Source: Sarcocystis neurona
Lineage: Eukaryota > Apicomplexa > Conoidasida > Eucoccidiorida > Sarcocystidae
Length of the DNA stretch: 64,000 bases
Direction: 5' to 3'
Assembly (NCBI GenBank): GCA_000727475.1
Contig: KL647320.1
Coordinates: forward strand, 631,115-695,114
The notes under the pieces were generated by a model. It made no database searches. It was not told the origin of the DNA and saw only the letters and a list, made by a program, of their open reading frames with translations. Shown here piece after piece: positions 1 through 14,175 of the stretch (position 1 is the first letter of the stretch; each line of letters begins with the position of its first letter). Made by a program: the position numbers and the translations under genes.

Positions 1-1013
1 GTAGATACACATAACTTTAGTAGTTGCTTAGCCTTTAAAGCTTCAGAAAACTCTGCGGAGAAGAAATAGGTCTTCCGGCAATAAATCCCTGCGTGCATGC
101 TAGTGCGGAGGAGGCATTATTTGCTGGTGTTTGCTATACCTTTCAGGATTCTACAGTATATACCTACACAAATACACAACACATACGAAGTGCTTCGACC
201 TCAGGTGTATCTCCTGGATTTACTAGGTGTGATTATATACAATCTACACAGATACTATTGTAAGAAAAAACGAACCACAAGGAATGCTGTTTCTAAAACA
301 AATAGGTAATAGAGATATTCACGTATACTGCGTTTTCTCTTAAAATTTGCCCTGTGGCTTTCTTTCTGCTCGTTTCTCCACGCTCTTCTCTCCGCATGAT
401 AGAACGCTAGTCCGACCCGTCTCCAGATACGTCCACACGTGTTGCACAAGCGTCAGACACGTGCGTGCAGGCTCGAAACAGTTGTTCGTGGCTCGTGAAG
501 GTACAGTACGAAAACGACAACGAACTTACACCTACTACAACCACATGTGTAAGGCAAGCTCGTCTACATGCATTAGACATCGTCTCGCCTGTATAGGGAA
601 AGAATCACTCTCCATATATACTATAGGTCTACTACAACCTACGTGTGGATCTACATATAACATGTATGCATATGTTAACGCTTACAGCCCTATCAATACA
701 TACGCGTATTAAAACACATCCGTCTATGTGCAGCAGCGTACCCAGGCAAGAAAAATCACTCGGTCTTGCTGGAAACCCTGTCTTGCACATGAGTGTTCTT
801 TCCTGTGGTGGCTGTAGATCTTTCTAGGGGACGTCCTTGTATCTGTTGATACACACGGCTGTTTCCGCAACCGTCACTTCAAATCTGTGTGGTGTATTTA
901 CACCGGTGCAGGAGAGTGCGTCAGCTTGCATGTTTGCCGTGCCAGAAGATTTCCATCAGATTTCTTTTTCTGTGACGGCTTATGTGGAAACGCAGTTGCT
1001 GCATGCGTGTGGC
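1..1013. other. 3' flank of the methyltransferase gene; no gene recognised
   Basis: Mixed-composition sequence beyond the stop codon of the minus-strand gene. Short open frames occur on both strands, but none resembles a known protein or has convincing splice structure. It probably holds the 3' UTR and downstream spacer. Confidence 0.4.
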
Positions 1014-1145
1014 CTAAGCAGCAGCCGCAGCTGCGTCATCCAGAGTAACGACGCATTCGACATGTCTTGTGTGTGGGAACATATCGAACGGCTGAACATC
1101 CGTAACGGTGTACTTCGCCTGTAGCAGCTTTTTCGTATCTCTCGC
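1014..1145 (-). CDS. Methyltransferase exon 10: C-terminus with catalytic glutamate
   Basis: Starts [20 protein letters not shown], completing the PAT-x-ARD motif across the intron, and continues [15 protein letters not shown] with the conserved glutamate base. The protein ends in a short DDAAAAAA tail and TAG. The acceptor is ctgctgcttcaag. Confidence 0.92.
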   Translation of the reverse strand, partial: ARDTKKLLQAKYTVTDVQPFDMFPHTRHVECVVTLDDAAAAAA

Positions 1146-4100
1146 CTTGAAGCAGCAGCCGCAGCGATCGGGCAGCAGCAGCAGGAAGGTAGCGGAAACG
1201 ACGCAGCAGGAGCAGGAGCACATCAGCAAAGCAGTCGCAGAAAGGCAGCAACAAGGCAGCACCAGCGGGGGGGGAGCAGAGCGGCGGCAGAAATGCAAAA
1301 GCGAAGCAGCAGCGGCAGCATCGATAGCAGCGAAGACGCAGCAGCAGGAGCGGCATCAACGTAGCAGGAGCACGGCAGTAGCAACAGCAAACCAGCGGGA
1401 GGCACCGCCAGATCAAACATGCAGATACAGAGAGGGAGACAGAGGCAGACAGCGAGAGCCAGAGAGGGTGACACACGGGGAGACAGGGAGACGGGGAGCC
1501 ACGGGGAGGTAGAGAGACAGAGAGAGAAGGGAACACTGGAAGGGAGAGACAGCTAGACAGAGATATAGAGAGAGGGAGACACAGGGGAAGAGACGGAGAC
1601 AGCTGCACACGGTTTAAGTTGCTGGTCGACCCAGTTTGTGCAGCAAAGACGTGCCCGAGACCGCGCGCGTCGTCGTCAACGCAACGCACTTCCACGCAGA
1701 AGTTAAAGGTGGAAAAGAACGTGACGTCGAACTGTTCTCAATAGGCATACGTAGCCGCAGGCATGCGACATGCCTCGTGTCGCAGGGGTCAGGTGTGCTG
1801 CGGTTGACGCCCCACGTGTGCGAGACGGAGACGGAGCGACAGACAGACGCAGAAGCATCGCGCGAGCTTCTGCGGCGTCACCCCTCAGATACAAACATCA
1901 CACATACATCCAAACATCCACCATATATATATATATATATATATGCGTATGTACATATATATGCTTGTGTATGTATATACGTATATACATACATATATAT
2001 GTATGCGAGTGCGGAAAGAGTACTGCGTCCTCATGGGAATTGAGCGAGAGATGAAACTCGTGGAGCAACAGACAAAATGAATGTTGTTCAGGATGGGCAG
2101 AGGCTTCAGTAACCCACACGAAGCCTGCATATATATATATATACATATTCATATATACATATATACACACCTAGAAGGAAACTGCCCCAAAACCATTCAT
2201 ATACGTGACGCTGGCAGGAGATTCATATATATATATATATTGTTCAAGAAATTTGTGTATATATACATGTAGGGCAAGTCAGATGAAACAGATACTTACA
2301 TGTACACGTACGTGTTCACGGTGTGTGTGTGTGTGTACGTGTATGTGGATGTATCGCCTGCGAGTACACATATATGAATATATGTATGTGTGTGCATATA
2401 TGTGTGTAGATATGTATATGTATGTAAATATTGAGAGAGGTTTAGACTGCTTTCAGCGGAAGAGGTGCAGGGGTGTTGTGGAGACAGTGAAATGTGCGTG
2501 AAAGTTTTAGTGTGGGAAAGTTTTGCGAAGAGTGGGAGACTCCTGCTTTCCAAAGAGAGAAGAAGTCGCGGTAGACGTCTGCGGATTTGTCTCGCGGTTT
2601 CTGCCTTCCTCGGCACACATATACACTTCGAACGTATGAGAGTGAACAGCAGAAAAAAAAGGGAAGATTGAGAAGACGGGAGAGAGCAACAGAAGAGAGG
2701 AAATGGAGAAGAAAGACGGGGAAAACGGGGGGAAGAGAGAGGAGGGCAGAGTCGAAAAGTACAGAAGGTGGAAGAGACAAAGGAAGAGGAAATTTCGAGT
2801 GGAGAGGCCGGAAACGACGGAGCGAGACACGCTTGTGGGCAGCTCTCGGACGGGCAGCAGCAAAAGCGCGTGCATCATGCGTGAACGTGTGTGGAGGATG
2901 GCAGCAGAGACATGCATATGTGGACGAGAGTAAATGCAGCCGTAGGGCCCTGGCCACTTTTCTTCCAATTGTAGAGCACTTCTTCCACAGAGAAAATATC
3001 TTTCACACACCTTCTCTCTGTCTGTCAGCAAGTCCTATGCACCTCCGCACTCACTTTCCTGTGTATCTATAAATGCTGTACCGGAAGATCTACACGAATA
3101 TAGATGCACGCTTGCAAATATACGCGCATACATGCGGATAGATAAATACGTATGAGTATGTGTGTGGGACGTAGCAAATAATATATATGCGACTTTTTGT
3201 AGGATCATCTGCTTGCGCATGTCTTGTTTAGGCGGACAGACGCGTCGTACGAGGAAGCAGAGAAAATACAAGCCCTTCGGCAACTACACAGCTTCTACAT
3301 CTGCAGGTCCACATTTTCACATACGGAAATGTATTTGTACATACGTCTAAATACACACAAATAATTTAAAGTCACATATACACAGAAATGGATAAACACG
3401 TGGGTGTACACGTGTACCTAAAAATACGCGCAATCAAAACACACACAGATATATATATATATATATATGTAGATAGGTGGGTGTATATATGTACCTAGAA
3501 ATATATACAAATAAATGACACATAGATATATACATATATATATAGGTAGATAAATACGTGGATGTATACATGCACTTAGAAACATACACAAATAAATGAC
3601 ACACAGACAAATACACATATGTAGGTAGATGGATCTCTGGTTGTATGTATATACGTAGATATATACGCACTAAATGAAACATGGATATATATATATGGGT
3701 GTCTATGCGTCAGTATACATGTACGTAGATATATACGTAAGTGACACATAGACACATACGTATACATATTTATATAGGTGGACAGATATGTAGGCGTATG
3801 TATGTACGTAGAAAGAGATGGCACATGGATACACGTATGTGGGGAAAGAGATATGTGCGTCTGTATATGTCCATGGAAATAACACAACAGATGACGCACG
3901 GATACACATATATGCGAATATGGGTCTCTGTGTGTCAGTACATATTTACGTAGAGGTATACGCAATAAATGACACACCTATACGTGCATATATATATGTA
4001 GGAAGACGTGTGGGTGTATATATGTAAGCAGAGAAATATACAAATAAATGACATATAGAGACATACATATGAAAATAGATAATATACTCCTTATATGCAA

Positions 4101-7100
4101 GGCCCTGTAAACGCCTGCGGAAGTTGTACACGTAGGCTACATACACATGTCTATCTATTTATCTCCCTATCTATCTACCTCCCTATCCACACATATATCT
4201 ATATATATATGTATACCTCTGTATGTGTATATATATAAATAGATATATTCACATGTGTACCCTGGAGATGCCTGTCTACCTACTCTCTCTAACTATATAT
4301 ACATATATATATGTATATGCGTATGTGTACCTATATACAGATAGATTCAAACATTCAGGGTAGACGTGCACGTCTCTCTATCCACGTATCTACCTATACA
4401 CACACACATATATATATCTGCGTTTTTATATTTCCATACATCAAATCTACACGTATATATATACGTGGACTCTGATACGTGTATACACACGTGTCTAACA
4501 GTATAAGTATAGGCTTGTGTCTCCTCCTGTAGACACGGTAACTTATATATATGTAGAGAGACTTCTACACAGACACTTACAGGCGTATTTACATACATGT
4601 GTGTACGTGTGACTTTTTTTTATATAGCGAAGTAGATTGCAGAGGCCGACTTTTTCCTGACGAAAGGACGAGGAGACTCACCTGCGTGGCAGGGTGGCAG
4701 GAGACGTAGACGATGCGTGTGGGGCGCCACCTGCTTTCGGACGGAAGAACAGTCGACAGCAAGGGAGGAGCAGGGAGGAAATCTTCAGAAGAAAAGCGGA
4801 GACTATGAAAGAGGGACGAAAAAGTCTTCAAAAGCAGAAGAGGCGAGCAGGGGGAAGCACTGACGAGCGAAGAGACGAGCAGCAGCAGACCAGCACACGC
4901 ATCTCTGCTGCTGTCTCCGTCTCTTCAGGCGCATCTCTTCTGCTGTCTCCCTCTGTTCATCCCGGCAAGCAAATCTTCACGTTGTGGACGCGGAACAGAA
5001 AAATGGAGGAATGACATATGTAGACACATTTCTTCTTTCGCCAGAGTCGTCGAACCTCACCAAAACCATCTCTTCTCTATGCAGCAAACACCACGCAGAG
5101 CTCCACAAAAACTCTTCGTGCGCCGTGTACACCTATCTTCACATATATATATATATATACATGTATGTATGTATACAGACGTAGAAGGTTACTATTTACC
5201 TGCATATGTATATATATACAAATGTTGGTGCAACGTATGCTTCTGTTTTCATACACATATATATATATATGTATATCAACGTATAGTATTTTTTATATCT
5301 GCATGTGTATCCACACATATACATATGAAGACTGGTGTCTCGGTGTCCTCTTTTCGTACATATTTGTCTATACAGACTTAACACGATGATATTTATCTGT
5401 ATGTGCATTCGCACATATATAGATATATTATACATATACATACGTAGACGTATATATACGTATATTTACATATATGTACATGTGTATAATTGATTACGCA
5501 CATCCACATATATATGCACAGGTATTTTACTACGTGTTCATATATGTAAATAAGTGTATACATATATACATATATATATGTGTAACGACTTATATGTATA
5601 TGTATATATATGTATATATGTGTATATGCGTATATAGGGATAGGGTATGGCACAGATGAAGGCGTGTTTGTAGAAGTGATCGTTCCTTGTAAATTTAGAA
5701 GGTTCAACTTCTCAAAGAGGGAAAGCGAAGGAAACAGAAAAGAAAGACGAAGCAGAGCAAATGTGTGTGAGTGAGTGATCCCCCCGCCGTCAAAGAGATT
5801 TTCATAGCAGCGATATGTTAGGCGATTCATGAAGAGAAAACGAGAGAAAGATGAACGAGGAAAATGGTGAAGAAGGTGAGTGTGGCGTGCTCGGCACTGC
5901 TGTAATAAAAGAGGAGCATTCACCACCACGAAATCATTTGATCAAAAAAGAGACGAAAACTGCCACAGAGACAGAGAGAGACAGACAGAAAAAAGGGACA
6001 GAAAGTCCATGCATGCATGTCCTCGCTTGGTAGAGAGTCCATGCGTGCACGTCCTCGCTTGGTAGAGAGTCCATGCATGCATGTCCTCGCTTGGTAGAGA
6101 GCGCATGCATGCATGTCCTCGCTTGGTAGAGAGTCCACGCATGCATGTCCTCGCTTGGTAGAGAGCGCATGCATGCATGTCCTCGCTTGGTAGAGAGTCC
6201 ATGCATGCACGTCCTCGCTTGGTAGAGAGTCCATGCATGCACGTCCTCGCTTGGTAGAGAGTCCATGCATGCATGTCCTCGCTTGGTAGTTGAACACTCC
6301 CTCGAAGACTACGCTGAAGAGCGGCGGAAGCAGGCGTAGGCGATACACTCCTACTTTCACATATATATATAGACATGTGTATGGGTATTTATATGCGTAT
6401 ATATGTAGAAGCTCTAGGAAGAAGATGCTGACAGAAACGTCTGCAGAAATGAAGCAGACATACAGACACACAGACACATACATATATATGTACGTCTGCG
6501 TGTGTGTGTGTGTGATTTCTGTGTGTGACTTCAGTCTGTATATTTATATAATTTTTAGGTGAGTATATATGTACAGGATTTCCAAGAAACCAGAAAAGAA
6601 GACGGAGCAGAGACAGACACAACAGACGTACACACGAAGGTACAGCGACGTATGGGAGGAGAAAATAACAGCAGCAGCAGCAGCAGAGGCAGAGAGACAG
6701 AGAGACGCACCGCAGCAGCTTCTCGATGAAGACGGGACTGCAGCCGCTCCGCGGGGGGTCCACGATGACGTAGAGAAGCGTCTTTTCTTCTCTTCTCCAC
6801 GACAGCAGCTTTTCTTCGAAGATGTCTGTCAAGAAGCAGCGGAGAAGAGACGCACTCTTCACCGAGATACACATACATCCTATATATATGTGTGGAAATT
6901 GAATACACATAGATATATATATAGAGAGACACACACACATACACGTAGAGAACAAATATACTTCATATCTATATGCGGAAATCAAACAAATATACGTCGA
7001 CACACATACATACATAGACAGGCAGAGACATACATACGTACTACAAATATATTTTATATAGATGAAGAGCACATATAGAGAGAGAGACACACACACATAC

Positions 7101-10100
7101 ACACAGACATACTATAAATATATTCTACGTATATATATGTGGAAAAGAGATATAGATAAGGAGAGGTAGACACACGCACACAGATATATATACTAAGATT
7201 ATATAATATTAGACTCTCTCTCTCTATATATATATATATATGGAAATTCTCTCTCTCTCTATATATATATATATATAGTGTGCACTTCAACGTACGCAGC
7301 AATTCACACAGGTATACATACACAGAGACATACGCGCGACGCATATATAATCTATATACAGAGAGATGTGTGTGTCAGAGATATATATATATATGTGTCT
7401 AGATATACGAGCGAGTTCACTCATACAAAGGGTAGAGATATGCTTGATGAAATATATGTATATAGAAGGGCATGTAGATAGGCGCAACGGGTCACTTATA
7501 CAAACAATAGGGATAGGGTGTATGTACGAGATATATATATATATGAGTATAATTTCTATTCACACACGTACACAGCAATATACGAATACAGGGAGATAAA
7601 AAGAGAGATTGGCATTACTTGCATACAGAGAAATATCCCAACATACACAAGTGTATATATTACTACTCTACACAGAGATATACGACAACCTACAGATACA
7701 CATATATATATGTATATTTCATTTACACCACGAAGAACCCCAACAGACGTATACATATACATTCTGAAGAAAATATACCCCAGCATACACATATATATAT
7801 ATATATATATATATGTAGATTCTTACCGTACCAGAAGGTATACCCCAATACGCATATATATATATATATGTATGTATTCTTACTCTACAAGAAGATATAG
7901 GACAATTTCCGTACATATATATATATATATTCTTATATATTCTCAGTCTCTCTCTGTATGTATACATGTTCTCACTGTAGACATAGATATATGAGAAGGT
8001 ACTCCTATGTGTGTATATACATACATTCTCACTTTAGATGAACATATGATTTGAAGCGGCATGGATTATTGCTTTCTTCCATCTAGGTGGACGGGCGTAT
8101 GTCAAAGACATGCGCGCATGCAAATGGACAAAATAGAAGAGTTATCTCTTCCCCGCCGTCGAGCCAAGCGCGCGACAAATTTTTGTGTTCGCAGTAGCAG
8201 GTCCACACGTAGATATTCTTCGTATAGGCAGCTGGACATACACACGCCTCTAAACATACATAGGTACACACATACGTACATAAAAAGATTTCTGCCCAGA
8301 CATATATGTGTAGGCCTACTACGCCATGTATACTGATGTACAGAGGCGCATGCATATATACGCGGGTACATATGTATGTACATGTCTACATATATATATA
8401 TATATGTGTCCACCTCTCTATCTGTCTATCTATCTATCTACCTATCTCTCTCTATGTATATATAAAGCAGTGCGCCAGGAAGGTGCACGCCTTTTTGTTA
8501 GGGTGTATGTACACCTGGGGAGAGGGGCAGAGAGACGTCGAGGAGACGGCGGCAGTGCAGTTTCTTACACTGCTCTTCGTGACCGAATATGCACACGTAT
8601 ATTGCTACCATTTAGGGGATACACATGTACATATTTCTCTCCTAATGCAAATGAATTGGAGTATTTATTCAAATAAATCCACGTCTATCTACATGGATGT
8701 ATGGGCGTGTTGTATGTATGCGCGTCGCAGTGCTGCCAGGTGGCTTTAGGATGTTGTCACGGGAGTGGTGTCTGTACACCGGAAGCGCGGTGGCTGCTGG
8801 GATGCATGCGGGAAAAAATGAAAGTCTCTTACATCCCAGTGGAGGGACCCCCCCGAAGAGGCAGCATGCAGTTCAGCAAGAGACGCGGCGGTGTACGTAC
8901 ACCGGAAGTGACTCGCTAGTAAACGTGTCTGCGTCTGAAGCAGCAGTCTGCGCGAAGGCGGAAAGAGACGCGGGTTCTACGCAGCAGCGTGCCCCACTTT
9001 TACGAAATTTTCGTATTTTTGAAGTTGTCTCCATTCCCCCCACGAAAACACCCACGTCCTGGCCAACATGTTCGTCTCCTGCGGCGGCTATCTGGCCTCC
9101 TCCCACACATACGTCGCCGGGGAAGAGAAGCATGCTGCACACACCGCGCAGATTACGTCTCCTCCCTTTGTCTGCTGTCCACCCGCACAAAAAAATGTGG
9201 ATGTAGTATTCCTAATGTCTCTCCCAATACAGATGTATAGATTGATGTATATTTGTGTAGGTGGAGAAATTCATTCATAGAGATGCACATACATACACGT
9301 ACACACAGATATATGTAGAGACGGGCAGACACATATATACGTAGAGAGACACAGAGAGATGGCGAAAAGGAGAGAGATTTTATATATAGACATGTATATA
9401 TATATACATTTATATATGCATATATGTGCGACACTGGAATAAGCGTGCAACTCTGCGGGGTTACACAGACACTTTCACAATCGTATATATATGTATGAGT
9501 AAGTGTACACACATTTATATGCAAACACGTGTATTTATATGTATATATATATATGTATATATATGAAGTACGCAAGTTTATATATATATATATGAGAAAG
9601 GGTTTACACATTCATCTGCAAACATATGTACGTATACATACATATATTTATATATATATGTATGAAACATGAAGTACATAAGTTTATATATATATAAATA
9701 TGAGTAGGTGTACACACATTCATCCGCATACATATGTACTTACATATATATATATATGCATATATATATATATATATATGTATGAGGTACACAAGTTCAT
9801 GCGTAGACAGACGCGTAGAGAAGGAGGCAGGTGGTGCGCTTGTTGGGGTGTACGTACACCTGAGTTGGGCGCGGCGGAGTGTTTTTAAGGGTAAAGGCTG
9901 ACCAAAAAATGACGTGGCGTCGCATGCAACGAAGTGGCAGTTGGATATTTTATTGCATCGCGCATTGCGTTCGGCGAGAGAAATACTCGACGCAGAAACG
10001 TCAAAGCCAAAGGCTTCCTGCAGCAGCACATCAAAAACAGAAGGAAAGCAGCAGCGGAGCAGCAGCACGAGAAACGAAGCGCAGCAGCAGCAGCAGGTGA

Positions 10101-11900
10101 AGTGCAGCACTAGCGACTGAAAAATGCAGCAGCAACAGGTCAAAAATGCAGCAGCAGCAGCAGCGGGCGAAACAGGCAGTAGCACCAGCAGCAGCAGTTG
10201 AAAAAGGCAGCGGGGGCAGCAGCAGGTGAGAAACGCAGCAGCAGCAGGTGGTGGTGGTGGAATGGTGCAGCAGCGACAAAAAGAGAAAATGGGGAGGAAC
10301 GGCAGGGAAGGGACTAAAGCAGCAGAAGGGGAGAAGCAGGAAAGGAGCAGCGCAAGACATGCAGCAGCAGAAGCGCAGCAGCAGAAGAGAGTCAGCAACA
10401 GCAGCATTTAGGTGCGTGGAGAGCAGCAGCAAGGGAAGAAGGCGGACGGCAGCAAAGCAGAAGAGACGAGTAAAGCAGGAGGAAAAAAATGCAAGATACA
10501 CGGGGAGCAGGCGAAGAGGGCAGCAGTAGCAGCACGAAGAAAGGCGGAAGGCAACAGCAGATTCGCAGGAACATGCAGCAGCGGCAGCAGCAACAAAAGA
10601 GCGACGCAGCAGCAGCAACTGCAGGCTCGAAGAAGGAACGAGGGGAAGAAACACCAGCAGCAGCATCTACATTGGGGGCAACTAACGTCAGAGCAGCAGC
10701 AGCAGAAGCAGCAACTTCAGCAAAAGCAGCGATACCAGGCAGGAGCAGCAACAGCAGCGTAAGAGAGAACAGTAACAGAAGAAAGCTAAACCACAGCAGA
10801 AGAGAGAAGACGGGGAGGGCAAGAGAGAAGAGCAGCAGCAGAAGAGAAACGAGTACCAGCAGAAGCGAAAGGAGTGGCAGCAGAAGAGAGAAGAGCAGCA
10901 GCAGCCGAAGAGAGGAACGCAGCAGCAGAAGAGAGAAGAGCAGCAGGAGAAGAGAGAAGAGCACCAACAGAAAAGAAAGCAGCAGCAAAAGAGATCAGAG
11001 CAGCAGCAGAAGAGGAATGACACGCAGCAGAAGCAGCGTGGGCAGAGGAGCACCGGAGAAGCACGTAGGAGAGGTGTCCTGCGTCTCTTCGCTTCCGTTC
11101 TCCCGGTCTCCTTCTGTCTCTCATTTGTTCTCTTCCGTCTCCCCCTCCCTTCCTCTGCTGCTCACTTTCCGTCCCCCCTAAGTCAACTGAATACCTACCT
11201 ATATATTTATCTATCTAGATATCTATATATACATATATATATATATATATGTATACATGGATTTGTGTATCTATCTATACATCTATCTATATTGTATATC
11301 TATCTATCTATCTATATATCTACCTATATATATATATATATCTCCATATATATCTATCCATCTCTACCTATACTATCTATATCTGTCTGTCTACGTCTAT
11401 CTATCTCCACCTACCTATATATCTACCTATATATATATATATCTACATATATGTCTATACCTATCTATGTCTATATCTACCTATATCTATCTGTGTCTAC
11501 ATCTATCTATCTGTATCAATCTATATATATATATATATGTATCTCCCTCTCTCTCTTTCTCTCTATATATACATATCTCTATACCTATCTATCCATATCT
11601 ATCTATCTACACATACACACATATATATGCGTGTCTATCTATCTACATCTGTGTATATATATATATTTATATCTATCTATCTATATTTATCTATCTACAT
11701 CTCTCTCTCACTATATATAAATATGTATATATCTATCTATACCTATCTCTCTAAACCTATATGTGTATATACATATATATATCTATATATATCTCTCTCT
11801 ATATATATGTATATGTATATATCTATATCCATCTATCTATATCTATCTATCTACAACTATATATACATATATATCTATATCTATCTATCTCTCTCTATAC

Positions 11901-11934
<34 letters not shown>

Positions 11935-13172
11935 CTCGCTATCTCTCTATATCAGTCTACCTATCTATTTAGATCAATCTATCTGTCTATATCTATATAC
12001 ATATATATACATATATATATATATATCTCTAGGTTTGTGCAAATCTGACGTGCAGGTGTATCTATATATGTGTCTCTACAAATACATAGCCCCCACACCC
12101 ACATATATGTATATACATATAATTTTACGTACGTACACATGTATATATATATATGTTTGAACGCCCAGGAACTAGACGCATATATATATATATATATATA
12201 TGTTTGAACGGCCGGGAACTAGACGTATATAGGTATGTATAGGAAGAAAGTGAGCACTATCTGTGCGCAGATATATGTATGCATGCAGACGCTACAGCAG
12301 AATACACAGAGGGAAGAGAAAAGAGGAGATAGCGACATTTCCACTGTTCTCGAAGTCAACAGAATGGGAGAAGAAATGGCAGGGGCATGCTGCTCTTCGT
12401 AAAGAAAGGAAGAGAGAGAAAAGGAATCGCCCTCTGCACGCACAGCGACGAGGTCCTGGCAGGCGAGAGCGAACAGCCCAACTCCGCAGTACGCGTCGAT
12501 CAGCAGCCGTTGATGAGGCTGACGGAGTGAATAATACGCGGCAGCATCAGGAGCAGCAGCAGCACGGGTAGCAGCAGCAGGAGCAGCGATAGCAGCAGGA
12601 GCAGCAGGGGTGGCAGCAGCAGCAGGAGGAGCAGCAGGAGGAGCAGCAGCAACGATAGCAGCGGGCGTAGCAGCAAGAACGACGGGGGTAGTAGTAGAGG
12701 CGGAAGGAGCTGCAGGAGGTGCAGTGAGAGAGCGCGGACAAGGAGATGAAGGAAGAGGAGAAGTAGAAGTTGCCGCAAGAGCAGCAGGAGGAGGAAAATG
12801 CGGCGGGGCAGAAGCAGCAACAGCAGCAGCAAGAGACGGGGACTGCAGCTGCGTTCGCACGTGGTCCACCTGCAGCAGCAGCGCAGCACAGAAGAGGAGA
12901 TGAACAGCAGATGCGAGGGAGAGACATCACAGCGGAGAGGAGAGGAACTTCCACAAGAAGGAAAATTTGAGACAGCGAGAACGGAAGACGAAAACTACAC
13001 CACATCATCTGCATGTGTCTCTGTACAACTCACTCTATACTCACGGAGGACACATCTTCTTTCACTTATAGTTATCTATTTAGCAAAATATACAGATATA
13101 CGTCTACTTATAAAAGGTTATATAGATCTGTGTACATAACAGGATACATATAACATCTACTTATATAGAGAC

Positions 13173-13204
<32 letters not shown>

Positions 13205-14142
13205 GTATTTATATCTATGCATATACATCTACTTATATAGGGTCACATAAATCCATATATATATGGATATATATATATATATACACCTATCTATCCACAT
13301 CTACATATATATATATACATCTACTTACGTAGGGTTATATATATATATATGTATATATACATGTAGAGAGAGAGAGAACTATTTACTTACATATATGTAT
13401 ATATACATAAGCATATCTACTTGGGTTACGTAGATCTATCTATCTGTATATACACCTACACCTACACGTATATATCTGTATATATATATATATATCAGTA
13501 TATACCTGAATTCATATAAGCGTCTACCTCTATACAAATATATATATATGTTTACCTGTTTGAACACGCCCATATATACATGTATATGTAGAGAGAGAGA
13601 AACATAAACAGATACATCCATATATATATACTTCATCCACATATCTATTCACCCACCTACATAAATATTTATACTTATATATCCATTTATATCTATATCC
13701 ATATATTTACATATTTGTCTCTCTGTATCTATCTATATCTATATATCTATCTACACGTAGGTCTGTATCCCTATCAATACCTCCTATATCTAAATCATAT
13801 ATATATATGTATATATGTATATTCTTATATATTGCAATACTTATATATTTGAGTAAAGAATTGTGTAGATTCCCTCGTTTATGTAGAAAAGAAATGTAGC
13901 TACCTCTGTGCTCATATGCGAGCGTCCGTCTGCCTCCCCACCTATCCACATCTACATACGCATGTGTCTATATACAAAAATATATATACGTATAAATATA
14001 CACATATATGTGAATATATGGAAGAATCTGAGCATATGACACCTGTAAAGACTTCAATGTATAGTCAGAAGAGACGCACATATACAGATATATATATACA
14101 TACATATACGTATATATAGAAAGAGATGTATGTACATACATA

Positions 14143-14175
<33 letters not shown>

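Noticed and set aside
6003..6287. CRISPR-like direct repeats
   Set aside because: The 32-bp units are head to tail with no spacers, and the genome is clearly eukaryotic.
5934..6483. Three overlapping minus-strand frames with [16 protein letters not shown] repeats
   Set aside because: They read the 32-bp minisatellite in three frames, since 32 is not a multiple of three; no splice or start context.
10031..10988. Poly-Leu/Ala/Cys frames of about 200 codons on the minus strand
   Set aside because: Translations of intronic CTG repeats; exon 6 starts precisely at 10,017 after a good acceptor.
11249..12160. 303-codon plus-strand frame rich in Tyr, Ile, Ser and Leu
   Set aside because: It is a straight translation of the CTAT/TATA microsatellite, open in all three frames for the same reason.
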